From Lacimicrobium sp. SS2-24 (GTDB lineage Bacteria > Pseudomonadota > Gammaproteobacteria > Enterobacterales > Alteromonadaceae): a stretch of 64,000 bases of DNA. Location of the stretch: contig NZ_NIWW01000004.1 of NCBI RefSeq assembly GCF_002201535.1, forward strand, positions 62,001-126,000. Reading direction: 5' to 3'. Position numbers and translations under genes: made by a program. Of this stretch, positions 10,043 to 18,885 are shown one piece after another. Each line of letters opens with the position of its first letter. Position 1 is the first letter of the stretch. The notes beneath the pieces are model-generated. The model was not told the origin of the DNA, did no database searches, and saw only the letters and a program-made list of their open reading frames with translations.

Positions 10043-11662
10043 GTGCATAGCAATCTCGAAGCACTATGTGACTCAGCCCAACAGAGTTTTTCCCGACGGG
10101 AATATCAGAAAAGCGTTGAAGATTGGGAAAAGTATCTAGACAGCTCTCCAGCTGACAATGACCAGCTCTACAAAGCCAGCCTCGCAGCGCGGTATGCAAA
10201 AAATTTCCATTTAGCTAGAAAATGGTTAGTCACTGGATGCAGAAAGTATCCAGAGGATGGCCGATTCCGGTTAGATTCCGCCAAGCTCGCCATGAATCAA
10301 AAGCATTGGTCGGAAGCAGTGGTAATATTGGAAAATACCCCGGAAAACCTAATGAGTGAAGATTTTTTTCGTTTCCTGGCAATTTGCTACTACAGACAGG
10401 GACTGCCTGTGTTAGCGGCAAAGACATTAGAAAAAGGCTGTAAGCGTTATCCGCTTTCTCCACTCCTCTTACTCGAGTTAGTTGAACTGAGACAGGAATG
10501 TCGCCAAGACCTCTGTTTCAGAGACATTGAGGCTATCCTGAAAGCACATTCATATGGCACACTTTTCAATACACTGGAGTCTCTTCCTTGGAAAGAAACG
10601 CCAAAGAATCTGCATCTTGTCCCCTCCGGTAGATTCTCATTTCAATTCATCCGTTTTTTTGAAAAACACTTCGAACTCGACCAACATTGCTTCTTAATGT
10701 TAGATAAGACACAAGGCGAGCACTGGCCTACTGTTGAGCATATGACGCTATTTTCCAGTACTTTCCCTTCCAAAGAGCAGCAAATTGCTGATCTGGCCGC
10801 TTATATGAGAAAAGCCGATAGGATAATCCTGCATTCATTGTTTAATAGTATCGTTCTTGAGACCTTGTACCAGCATCCGCAATTTCTGCGTAAGTGTTAC
10901 TGGTTCCTGTGGGGATCAGACCTCTACGGTAACGAAGAGAAAGATCGCAGTATTAGCAATCACAAAAGCAAGTTAATAAAAACAGTGATAAAGAACATGG
11001 CCCACTTGGTTTGTCACAATCCCAAGCATCTGTACTATGCGAGAAGGGAGTTTGATTGCCAAGCTGCGTATATTAATTGTTTTAAATACCCAAGTAATAT
11101 GTGTATCGACAAAGACGCGATTCCCAAAGTCTCTTTTTCTTTCCTGGATGAAAAAGAACTCACCATATTAATGGGGAATTCCGCATCCTTACTTAACTGT
11201 CATGATGAAATTTTTACGCTTCTGTCTCCGTTTATCAACGAGGATTTTCAAGTTATATGTCCTTTAAATTACGGTGATAAGGAGTATGCTCATCAAGTAG
11301 CCCGCAAGGGTAAACTTTTGCTGGGCGATAAGTTCTACCCCCTGATGGAAGATATGGATTACGAGCGTTATTGTGCCTTGCTTTCAAAAATCGATTTAGC
11401 TGTCCTCTACCATCATAGGGACCAAGGAATGGGAACAATTCGCCAGCTTTTGGCTATGGGTAAGAAGGTATATGTTAATAGCGAACACGGGGCCTTAGAA
11501 TTAATGACAGGTTTGGGTGTGAAAATGTTTGAACTCAAAGAGTTTGAACTGGAACCTGATTTTGAACAGCGGCAAAGTAACATTGAAAAAATGAACCACC
11601 ATTATTCCCGCGACGCACTTCTTAAAGGGTTAGGTAATTTATTTGAGCAGGCTTATCGATGA
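10043..11662 (+). CDS. TPR-domain / WecF-like (GT56) fusion glycosyltransferase
   Basis: 539 residues. Residues 1-165 are helical repeats of TPR character (YQKSVEDWEKYLDSSP, WSEAVVILENTPE, YRQGLPVLAAKTLEKGCKRYP). Residues 190-539 follow E. coli WecF, the dTDP-Fuc4NAc:lipid II transferase, over its length: WFLWGSDLY (287-295) against WHIWGADLY, ILMGNS (375-380) against ILVGNS, YCALLSKIDLAVL, RDQGMGTIRQLLAMG and VNSEHGALELM. Plain WecF is about 360 residues and has no TPR region. The sugar donor fits rmlA/rmlB/wecE in the same operon. No enterobacterial common antigen genes are near. A TPR domain joined to a transferase recalls Caulobacter FlmG, whose TPR part binds flagellin, so a protein acceptor is likely (inference). 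GTG start with AGGAGAAGAA just upstream. Confidence 0.82.
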   Translation: MHSNLEALCDSAQQSFSRREYQKSVEDWEKYLDSSPADNDQLYKASLAARYAKNFHLARKWLVTGCRKYPEDGRFRLDSAKLAMNQKHWSEAVVILENTPENLMSEDFFRFLAICYYRQGLPVLAAKTLEKGCKRYPLSPLLLLELVELRQECRQDLCFRDIEAILKAHSYGTLFNTLESLPWKETPKNLHLVPSGRFSFQFIRFFEKHFELDQHCFLMLDKTQGEHWPTVEHMTLFSSTFPSKEQQIADLAAYMRKADRIILHSLFNSIVLETLYQHPQFLRKCYWFLWGSDLYGNEEKDRSISNHKSKLIKTVIKNMAHLVCHNPKHLYYARREFDCQAAYINCFKYPSNMCIDKDAIPKVSFSFLDEKELTILMGNSASLLNCHDEIFTLLSPFINEDFQVICPLNYGDKEYAHQVARKGKLLLGDKFYPLMEDMDYERYCALLSKIDLAVLYHHRDQGMGTIRQLLAMGKKVYVNSEHGALELMTGLGVKMFELKEFELEPDFEQRQSNIEKMNHHYSRDALLKGLGNLFEQAYR

Positions 11663-12624
11663 GTCAGAAAGTTAAGCATGATTTTGTTATTTGTTCGGGG
11701 ATGATGCGCTCTGGGACTACGCTACTACAGAAAATAATCAATACACACCCTCAAATCAACATCCAATATCAATCCTGCACCTCCCTCTTTCTTGAAAGCA
11801 AGAAGAATTTTCTGGAAGAAATCAATAGAACATCCTACCACAAACTGTCTCATTATAATGAAAAGGGTCATTACACGTTACCAGAGTTTACTAAGTGGCT
11901 GCTAATTAATGGAGAGCCGCTATTAAATACTTTAAGGAATAATTTAACTGTTTCTGACCATCGATACGTGGGGGTTAAAGAAATTCTTATCGAAGAGTTT
12001 TTTCCTTGGCTGGTGAATGCTGAAGTTAAATGTATCCTCATTGTGCGGGACCCGCGGGCCGTATTGGCGTCAACTGCATATGGCAGCACAGAACATACAG
12101 GAAAGCCAAGACCCACCTTGTTTGACATCAGAAACTGGCGAAAAAGCGTTCAGATTGGACGTTTGCTACAATCGAATAAGCATTTCAAACTGGTACGGTT
12201 TGAAGAGTTGCTGAAAGAGCCAGAGCCAATACTCAGAAACATTTTTCAGTGGCTGGGCATGGATGACGTGGATTGCCGGAAGCTCGTAGGAAAGTTTGAA
12301 AGCGAAAACAATAAGAGTTGGATGGGAAACTCTTCATTTTCTGAACGACGAGGGCTCGACATCAAAGCTATTGATGATTTTTCCTGCCGACTATCAAGCT
12401 CTGTGTTGAGTTATATTGAAGCAACATGTCAAGAAGAAATGTCATGGCTTAACTATTCGCATAGCAACTTGGATAAGGCTGAGCGGGTCAGGCTCGTAAA
12501 AAATTTCAGGGAACCGTTGACAATAACCCGTCCGGAGTTTTCACCTGATTACAGTATCAAGAAATCCAATGTGGAATTTGAAATCGCAAGAATAGAGGAC
12601 TATTCCTCCAATTTATTTATTTGA
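11659..12624 (+). CDS. PAPS-dependent sulfotransferase family protein
   Basis: 321 residues. The 5'-phosphosulfate loop is seen in CSGMMRSGTTLLQKI near the N-terminus, and the 3'-phosphate motif in ILIVRDPRAVLAST, both standard for Golgi-type/bacterial sulfotransferases. The likely substrate is a sugar hydroxyl of the glycan made by this operon, or the glycosylated protein. It starts in a four-base ATGA overlap with the TPR-WecF gene, which suggests that the two act in the same process. No PAPS synthesis genes are in the window. It is lower in G+C than the wlb genes. Confidence 0.83.
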   Translation: MSQKVKHDFVICSGMMRSGTTLLQKIINTHPQINIQYQSCTSLFLESKKNFLEEINRTSYHKLSHYNEKGHYTLPEFTKWLLINGEPLLNTLRNNLTVSDHRYVGVKEILIEEFFPWLVNAEVKCILIVRDPRAVLASTAYGSTEHTGKPRPTLFDIRNWRKSVQIGRLLQSNKHFKLVRFEELLKEPEPILRNIFQWLGMDDVDCRKLVGKFESENNKSWMGNSSFSERRGLDIKAIDDFSCRLSSSVLSYIEATCQEEMSWLNYSHSNLDKAERVRLVKNFREPLTITRPEFSPDYSIKKSNVEFEIARIEDYSSNLFI

Positions 12625-12632
12625 GCAGGCCT

Positions 12633-13760
12633 ATGATACCTTTCAACCGCGCGCCCTATACGGGAGATGAAGATCAGTTTATTCACCAAGCTTTGGCAAG
12701 CAGAAAGCTATCCGGCAACGGCTACTTTTCTGAAAAGTGTGAGCATTGGTTTGAACAACAGCTAGGGTGCCAGGCAGCATTAGTTACCCCAAGCTGTACC
12801 CAGGCTCTGGAAATGGCTGCAATATTGATCGATATTCAGCCAGGTGACGAAGTGATCATGCCTAGCTTTACTTTTGTCAGTACAGCAAATGCTTTCGTTC
12901 TGCGTGGTGCACGAATTCGTTTCGTTGACATTCGCCCTGATACGATGAATATAGATGAGGATCTGATTGAACTTGCAATAAATGATAAAACCAAGGCCAT
13001 TGTTGTGGTGCACTATGCAGGAAGAGCCTGCAACATGGATAAAGTTATGGACGTTGCAACAAGAAATGATCTGTACGTGATAGAAGATGCTGCCCAGGCG
13101 ATTTGCTCTTTTTACAAAGGAAGACCTCTGGGGACTATAGGCCATATTGGTGCTTTCAGCTTTCACGAAACAAAAAATATCACCAGCGCAGGTGAAGGCG
13201 GATTGCTAATTATCAATAGGTCTGAATTTTGTGAGCGAGCGGAAATAATAAGAGAAAAAGGAACCAATAGAAAATTATTTATCGATGGGTTAGTGGATAA
13301 ATATAGTTGGGTAGATGTAGGAAGCAGCTTTCTGACTTCGGAGTTGCAATCGGCATATTTGTGGGGGCAACTACCACACGCTGAAAAGATCTGTAAGACT
13401 CGATTGATCAGATGGCAACAATATTATGACGCATTTTCCAATCTTCCCGACTCGGTTGAACGACCATTACCCCTTGCCAGCTCTCCCCATAACGGCCATA
13501 TATTCTATCTCAAGGCCGTCGATGAACAGCAGAGACAAGAGCTGATACAGTTCTTGGGGAAGAAGAAGATAAAGGCAACTTTTCACTATGTACCGCTCCA
13601 CAGCTCAGAAGCTGGAAGGCGCTTTGGTACATTTAATGCTGAGGACATTTATACAACGTCACATAGTAAAAAACTTATCAGGCTGCCTTTATGGTACGGC
13701 ATGGAAGAAACACACCTTGAGAGAGTAGTTGATGCAGTAAAAGAGTTTTACGCCGTTTAA
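12633..13760 (+). CDS. wecE: dTDP-4-amino-4,6-dideoxygalactose transaminase (WecE/RffA)
   Basis: 375 residues, collinear with E. coli WecE from the first residue: MIPFNRAPYTG, LVTPSCTQALEMAA, PGDEVIMPSFTFVSTANAF, RPDTMNIDEDLIE and FSFHETKNITSAGEGG with the PLP lysine at residue 181, the same number as in E. coli, then IREKGTNR. It aminates dTDP-4-keto-6-deoxyglucose to dTDP-4-amino-4,6-dideoxygalactose (dTDP-Fuc4N). With rmlA and rmlB it supplies a complete route to that sugar. The ATG at 12633 was chosen over an in-frame TTG at 12621 because it matches the family N-terminus. It is the last gene of the plus-strand operon. Confidence 0.93.
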   Translation: MIPFNRAPYTGDEDQFIHQALASRKLSGNGYFSEKCEHWFEQQLGCQAALVTPSCTQALEMAAILIDIQPGDEVIMPSFTFVSTANAFVLRGARIRFVDIRPDTMNIDEDLIELAINDKTKAIVVVHYAGRACNMDKVMDVATRNDLYVIEDAAQAICSFYKGRPLGTIGHIGAFSFHETKNITSAGEGGLLIINRSEFCERAEIIREKGTNRKLFIDGLVDKYSWVDVGSSFLTSELQSAYLWGQLPHAEKICKTRLIRWQQYYDAFSNLPDSVERPLPLASSPHNGHIFYLKAVDEQQRQELIQFLGKKKIKATFHYVPLHSSEAGRRFGTFNAEDIYTTSHSKKLIRLPLWYGMEETHLERVVDAVKEFYAV

Positions 13761-13782
13761 ATGATAAAAAAATGCAGAATGC

Positions 13783-14805
13783 TCAAGTTTTCAAATCATT
13801 AATATTTGACCATCTGTTATAAAATCGTGATTTCATATCTCTGTGTTCTTTAATGGTCTCACTGGGCTGAGAAATATATTTATCTATTTCTCTATATTCT
13901 ATCCTCTCAATGTCTTCGGCACTAAAATTTTCCAACTCTGACGATGAAGAAACCAGCTCATAGCCAAGTGATAGCATTTCGTTCTTACATATTTTTTCAA
14001 TTGCCAGCAACTCTTCTTTCGTCAACTCCGAAGAAAACTTGTTGAAATTACCAGTCATCAAAGGCTTAGATAAATTTTCCCAAGTTGCATCCTTTTTCGA
14101 GTTTTCTATCGTGAGCTTATTAGAATGAAATTCCAATACTTTTTCATCAAAGGGTACAGTTAAGAATTTACAAAGTTCTTTTAACGTCGCCATAGGGGAA
14201 GATAAAAGATTTTCATAGGACAAATAGAAAGACCTCCCCATATTATTCATATTTTCATACTCATTAATATAATAAGCCTGATCGTGTTGCCACTGTCTTG
14301 CTGCTCGAACTACACCACCTGCATGGTTGATACTTTTCTTCCAGGATAGAGCAACATCTCTTGGATCTCTGACCAGAAAAATAAACTTGGACTCTGGAAA
14401 GTTCAAAAGTAGATAAGACATATATTCATATATTCTATTCTCTTTTATGAAAACAATATCTTTACCAAACTCTTTCGCCTCTGCCAAAAACATCCTTTTT
14501 AAAAGGTTTCCAGGATTACGTTCAGGTGACATTTCGTTCAACATCTGTACGGTGAAAACTTTTTTCCAGCGTGAAAATCCCATGTTTATTAAACTACAGA
14601 TATCCTCAAGTAACGCCAACCAGTTTTCATCCCGCTTTAGGTCCCCATACCTGAAAAGGTTTCTGGCCACGGGGCTAATAATGTGCTTTGTGGAAGGGCC
14701 GCAAATCATAGAATGTGAATTCATGATCTGCACGATAAGGTTACTACCGGAACGTTCGGAACACATTAAGAAATTAAAATTAGATGAATTAAATTCTTTA
14801 CTCAT
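13783..14805 (-). CDS. Second sulfotransferase family protein, AT-rich
   Basis: 340 residues. LMCSERSGSNLIVQIM carries the PAPS 5'-phosphosulfate loop and FIFLVRDPRDVALSWKK the 3'-phosphate site. The product is only distantly like the sulfotransferase at 11659. The gene is visibly richer in A+T than its neighbours, with many AAA, AAT and TTT codons, which points to recent acquisition. It is convergent with wecE and stands about 180 bases from the next minus-strand gene, so it may have its own promoter. The substrate is unknown; a glycan decoration is the likely use. Confidence 0.82.
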   Translation of the reverse strand: MSKEFNSSNFNFLMCSERSGSNLIVQIMNSHSMICGPSTKHIISPVARNLFRYGDLKRDENWLALLEDICSLINMGFSRWKKVFTVQMLNEMSPERNPGNLLKRMFLAEAKEFGKDIVFIKENRIYEYMSYLLLNFPESKFIFLVRDPRDVALSWKKSINHAGGVVRAARQWQHDQAYYINEYENMNNMGRSFYLSYENLLSSPMATLKELCKFLTVPFDEKVLEFHSNKLTIENSKKDATWENLSKPLMTGNFNKFSSELTKEELLAIEKICKNEMLSLGYELVSSSSELENFSAEDIERIEYREIDKYISQPSETIKEHRDMKSRFYNRWSNINDLKT

Positions 14806-14987
14806 ATCAGAACCTTACCGTTTGATTAACGCCATAAAAGACACTCTGCAATACGCCACTACTATTAGGCTTCCCGAATTCTCTTTCCTTAGAGATGTAA
14901 AGATTGAATGAATGCTCAATCTATCGCCTTTCAATGATGCACTCAATGAAGAGGTGGCGGCAGTAGCAAATCCAATGGTTTGCGTGT

Positions 14988-15506
14988 TTAATCATCGTTT
15001 TTCAAATACCTAGCGCACACCGAATAAAGTGCCTTGAGATTTTGTGTGTAGGCTCTGCGCGCAAACTCATCCCATACTTCAGCGCTGTCAGGAAACTCAA
15101 AAAGCAATTCCGTTAACAGTGTCTCATCATCTTGAAAAACCGCATCAGTCAGCTTAGCCCCGACAATCTCTGACTGGGACAACCGAAAGACCAACCCAAT
15201 AAGCGATGGATAACGTTCGGAAATTATGTCAAAGATTTTTCTTTCAAAAGCAATGCTGGCAATAACTATAAGATCGGGTTTTTCTTCACCATCAAGAAAT
15301 GAAACAGGATATACCTCTCTGCCATCAACACTCTTTCTTTCATTAATAGAGGAATCTACAATTCCTCGGAGCTCTATGCCAGGAAATTGCTGCTCAATCA
15401 GTGTGGCTAGCTGATCACCAACCTGACCGGCTCCCCATATTACTGCGCTTTTTATATCGGGACGTGATGTCAGGAACCTTGATACTCTCTGTGTAAGTAG
15501 GCTCAT
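14988..15506 (-). CDS. Small Rossmann-like sugar/nucleotide-binding protein (unknown function)
   Basis: 172 residues from the ATG at 15506, which forms an ATGA overlap with the asnB stop. The first part is a Rossmann-like unit: SAVIWGAGQVGDQLATLI, then VDSSINERKSVDGREVYP and PDLIVIASIAFERKIF. The remainder is helical. It resembles the NAD/CoA-binding half found in PglD-type or sugar-epimerase proteins but has no recognisable catalytic half. The 119-residue protein at 18526 has the same pattern (GCGDLGLAIV, FDSSIPEGEHRLLG, IIASEAYAEEI), so the two are probably paralogues. Function is not known; translational coupling to asnB suggests that they work together. Confidence 0.75.
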   Translation of the reverse strand: MSLLTQRVSRFLTSRPDIKSAVIWGAGQVGDQLATLIEQQFPGIELRGIVDSSINERKSVDGREVYPVSFLDGEEKPDLIVIASIAFERKIFDIISERYPSLIGLVFRLSQSEIVGAKLTDAVFQDDETLLTELLFEFPDSAEVWDEFARRAYTQNLKALYSVCARYLKNDD

Positions 15507-17380
15507 AATAGACCGGTTCCTTTGTCCAGGATCGCCAGATTGATCAATGGCCAAAACATCCCCATCTGCTCAAATTCTTTACTCTCATGGCACTGATTTA
15601 CGGCTCTCTGCAATGCCTTGCCATCGAAAAGAGAGGAATCCCTGACGATTGAGTCATTAGCGAAGGAAACGACCCATTCACCAAGTCCCTGTTTCAACCA
15701 CCGATAAAAAGGAGGAGAAAAGCCCGACTTATCCATTCGATTACGAATTTCAACTGGTATAAAAGAAAAATGATCCCGTAGCAAAGATTTGGTCCTTCCT
15801 CCTGAAAGCTTTAACTGGCTATCTGCGTTAAATGCAGCGAGTACAAAACGGTAATCTAAAAAAGGCGATCGCACTTCAACCGAGTGGCTCATGGATAAGC
15901 GATCATAGTTTCTGAGGATATAGGGCAAGGTAAAGTAATGAAAATCCTCATACAGCTTTTGAAACAACATGGTTTCCTGTTTGTAGGTTTCTGAATTCCG
16001 TTCGTTTACAATGTCATTACTGAAATGACTTGTCCCTCGAAGCAAGCTTCTGAGGTATAACTTCTTGCTACCCAGTTTATGATGTACATCCTCCGAAGAC
16101 ATGGGAGCCTGTAAAAGACTGCTCCTGACAAAAGCACTGCCAGCTCCCGGGCGCATGTCACCTAATGCTTTTATCAAGGTTGCCATGATTTCAGGCGAAG
16201 CCCGGTTTCTCATCACATCGCCCAGGTATACCGTCAGGTGTCTGTGATAACCGGCTAACAACTCATCACCACCGTGCCCCTCCAGCGAGACTTTGTAACC
16301 ATCCTCATGCATCGCCTGATACACCTTCCATTGACCGACAATAGGCAGGTCATTGACATCCTCTAAAGCAAGACAGCTCTTTTCAACATGTTCCAATACA
16401 TCGTCTTCTGAAACATTCACACGTCTATAATCAAGCTGATGAGTATCAACCACTAATTTCGCCCAGTGATATTCATCCATATCACTATCAACGAAGGAGC
16501 CGATGAAAGATTTTAGTTTCTTTGTTTCTTTGATACCGGATAACGTTGCCAGTCTGGATGTCACAGCCGATGAATCCAATCCCCCGCTCAATGCTGTGGC
16601 AATTTTTACATCTGTACGTGTTCTGATTTCACAGGCCTGACTGAACAGATGTTGCAAATCTTCCGCTGTTGATGGAAGGTCCTGCAGCTCTGTCAACTGG
16701 TCATAAGTATTCCACCAACGCTTATGTTCCGGCCCTTTCTGAGTGACGATCAAATACTCACCCGGAAGTAACTTATCCACATCTTTGTATAACGTCTTTC
16801 GTTCAGACTCCACGGCCTCTGGATACAACATCAGAAAACTGGCCTGCTCCGCACAAACCTCCAAGCCTTGAGGGTGGCAACGAAATGCTTTTTGTTCAGA
16901 GGCAAAAGCAAAGTGTTCACCATCATATCGATAATAAACTGGCTTCACGCCAAAACGGTCACGGGCAAGAAATAGCTGTCTTTTACGCTGGTCCCAGATC
17001 GCGAAGGCCCACATACCGTTTAATCTGCTGAGACAATCTGTCCCCCAATGTTGATAGGCTCTCAGAAGTACCTCGGTGTCAGAAGTCGTTCTGAATACAT
17101 AGCCAAAAGACTGCAATTCATGTCTTAGCTCGGGGTAGTTATAAATTTCTCCATTAAAGGTCAGTATTAAACTTTTATCCTCAGAAACAAACGGCTGATT
17201 AGCCGCTCGAGATGTATCGACAATAGAAAGACGGCAATGACCTAATCCGAGGTGGCGGTGTTCTGAAAAATACACGGACTGCGCATCCGGTCCCCGGTGG
17301 CTTAATGACTGATTAAAAGTCTCCAGCACGTTATCAGGGATAGGGGTTTGATACTGAAGGATCCCGCTTATACCGCACAT
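15503..17380 (-). CDS. asnB: Glutamine-dependent asparagine synthase-like amidotransferase
   Basis: 625 residues. The N-terminal class II glutaminase has Cys2 (MCGISGI), RLSIVD, NGEIYNY and SDTEVLL; the synthetase half has the PPi loop SGGLDSSAV near residue 266. Full AsnB architecture is present. In polysaccharide loci such proteins often amidate sugar uronic acids (for example WbpS in Pseudomonas O-antigen synthesis) instead of making asparagine. Because the plus-strand operon makes 2,3-diacetamido uronic acids, an uronamide-forming role fits, as inference. It lies four bases from the upstream GT4 gene and overlaps the following gene by ATGA. Confidence 0.88.
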   Translation of the reverse strand: MCGISGILQYQTPIPDNVLETFNQSLSHRGPDAQSVYFSEHRHLGLGHCRLSIVDTSRAANQPFVSEDKSLILTFNGEIYNYPELRHELQSFGYVFRTTSDTEVLLRAYQHWGTDCLSRLNGMWAFAIWDQRKRQLFLARDRFGVKPVYYRYDGEHFAFASEQKAFRCHPQGLEVCAEQASFLMLYPEAVESERKTLYKDVDKLLPGEYLIVTQKGPEHKRWWNTYDQLTELQDLPSTAEDLQHLFSQACEIRTRTDVKIATALSGGLDSSAVTSRLATLSGIKETKKLKSFIGSFVDSDMDEYHWAKLVVDTHQLDYRRVNVSEDDVLEHVEKSCLALEDVNDLPIVGQWKVYQAMHEDGYKVSLEGHGGDELLAGYHRHLTVYLGDVMRNRASPEIMATLIKALGDMRPGAGSAFVRSSLLQAPMSSEDVHHKLGSKKLYLRSLLRGTSHFSNDIVNERNSETYKQETMLFQKLYEDFHYFTLPYILRNYDRLSMSHSVEVRSPFLDYRFVLAAFNADSQLKLSGGRTKSLLRDHFSFIPVEIRNRMDKSGFSPPFYRWLKQGLGEWVVSFANDSIVRDSSLFDGKALQRAVNQCHESKEFEQMGMFWPLINLAILDKGTGLL

Positions 17381-17383
17381 ACA

Positions 17384-18529
17384 TCAACCGCTTTTATTAT
17401 CTAACAGTTCAGGAAAGTTCGTTTTGATATTATTCGTCACATTTAATGACACCACGTGCTTTTTGATAGCATCACGATATTGCTGTAATTTAATTGGAGT
17501 TAATTGGCGTACCTGCTCTGCAATCTGCTTTACAGACTCATGGCCAAAGCTCATTCCAACACCATATTTATCGGTAAAGTAACGCATATCTTCAGAAAAG
17601 CTGGTGATCACTGGTAATCCCGCATACAAAAATTCAAAATATTTATTAGGTAAGCAGTACCGGTTCTGGCTATCGTTAACCTCCATTAAGTAAAGTCCAA
17701 CATCATACTCACTGCAGGTTTCAATAATTTCATCAGGATGCACTGGAGGGATGATACGCACATTTTTCATACCTTTTATCCGCTGCTTTAACTCCTCAAA
17801 ATACTTATTCCCAGGAGTGTTAACCAACATCATATCCAGCGAATAGCCTTCACCTAATTCAGCCATCAGTTCAATCATTTTTTCCAGACCGCGGTTTCTA
17901 AACGCATTGCCGTGGTGAATTAACCGAATCGGCCGCCCCTCGATAGGCCGCTCTTGTGGGGAGATATAAAGGTCTTCTCTTGGATAGCTCGGAAACAAGC
18001 CTATTGGACAACCAATCAGTGCCTCATAAAGTTTTACAATCGATGGTGAAACCGTTATGCAACGATAGACCTTGGGCATATGCCGCAGGCAAATATGTCT
18101 GGCTAGCTTACCAACAGTTTTTGCCCACGCTTTGTTATCAGAAAACTCCATCGGATAGTATTCTCTGGCATCGAATATCACGCGCGTTTTACGAAAATTG
18201 CTGAAGTGTGGAAGTAAATACAAGTCATGAACGAAAATGTAATCAAACTGCCCATCGACCACCGTCGGCATGATGAAACGTTTAGCTTCAACGTGTGCTG
18301 CAATGTGACACCATCCAGACTCTGTCGCCACTCGCCCTAACCACCTTAAAAAAGGCGAGCCCGGAGAGCGCCTAAGATAGCCAAAACGCTGCGGGTCATT
18401 ATCTTCATCAAGCGCTGGAGGGCACAAATACTGGCAGTCATGGATTTTGCTAAGCGTTAACATTAATCGCCTGGCTCTAGGACACTTCAATAGTGGCGTT
18501 TTAAAAACAAACAGGATTCGTTTACTCAT
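17384..18529 (-). CDS. Glycosyltransferase family 4-like protein
   Basis: 381 residues of GT-B fold. The N-terminal half (MSKRILFVFKTPLL) has little conservation; the C-terminal half shows RPIRLIHHGNAFRNRGLEKMIELMAEL, VRIIPPVHPDEIIETCSEYDVGLYL and LPNKYFEFLYAGLPVITS, the GT4 nucleotide-sugar site with its E-x7-E region. Donor and acceptor cannot be read. The start ATG at 18529 makes an ATGA overlap with the preceding small Rossmann-like gene. It belongs to the minus-strand run that also holds the Stealth and glycerophosphotransferase genes, so it probably extends the same glycan. Confidence 0.85.
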   Translation of the reverse strand: MSKRILFVFKTPLLKCPRARRLMLTLSKIHDCQYLCPPALDEDNDPQRFGYLRRSPGSPFLRWLGRVATESGWCHIAAHVEAKRFIMPTVVDGQFDYIFVHDLYLLPHFSNFRKTRVIFDAREYYPMEFSDNKAWAKTVGKLARHICLRHMPKVYRCITVSPSIVKLYEALIGCPIGLFPSYPREDLYISPQERPIEGRPIRLIHHGNAFRNRGLEKMIELMAELGEGYSLDMMLVNTPGNKYFEELKQRIKGMKNVRIIPPVHPDEIIETCSEYDVGLYLMEVNDSQNRYCLPNKYFEFLYAGLPVITSFSEDMRYFTDKYGVGMSFGHESVKQIAEQVRQLTPIKLQQYRDAIKKHVVSLNVTNNIKTNFPELLDNKSG

Positions 18530-18885
18530 AGCCACGTCTCTAAACTTATGAAGCGCCCTTCAAAGCCCCGATTTCGGCATTGCTGCATAATCTCTTCGGC
18601 ATACGCCTCACTCGCAATAATCAGAAAAGCTGCTGAATCCATGTTTACCACCTCAGATGCTGGTTTGATTGGCTTACCTAAGAGTCGGTGCTCACCTTCT
18701 GGTATCGAAGAATCAAACCATGAGGAAATCTTGATTTGCGCTTCATCAAGACGCTGAACAATGGCCAGTCCAAGGTCTCCGCAGCCAAATACAGCAACCT
18801 CATTAAGGTTCAATGACACGGCTTCATTAACCAAAATCTTATCTGGGGAGCTGAAAAAACGGAGCACCTTATTCAACCACATCAT
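18526..18885 (-). CDS. Small stand-alone Rossmann-like protein (unknown function)
   Basis: 119 residues: EVAVFGCGDLGLAIVQRL, WFDSSIPEGEHRLLGKPIKP, FLIIASEAYAEEIMQQC. This is a single nucleotide-binding-type unit without a catalytic domain, and similar to the N-terminal part of the protein at 14988. It overlaps the Stealth gene by 17 bases and the GT4 gene by four, so expression is tightly coupled. Two adjacent ATGs (18885 and 18882) are possible starts. Function cannot be assigned. Confidence 0.75.
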   Translation of the reverse strand: MMWLNKVLRFFSSPDKILVNEAVSLNLNEVAVFGCGDLGLAIVQRLDEAQIKISSWFDSSIPEGEHRLLGKPIKPASEVVNMDSAAFLIIASEAYAEEIMQQCRNRGFEGRFISLETWL

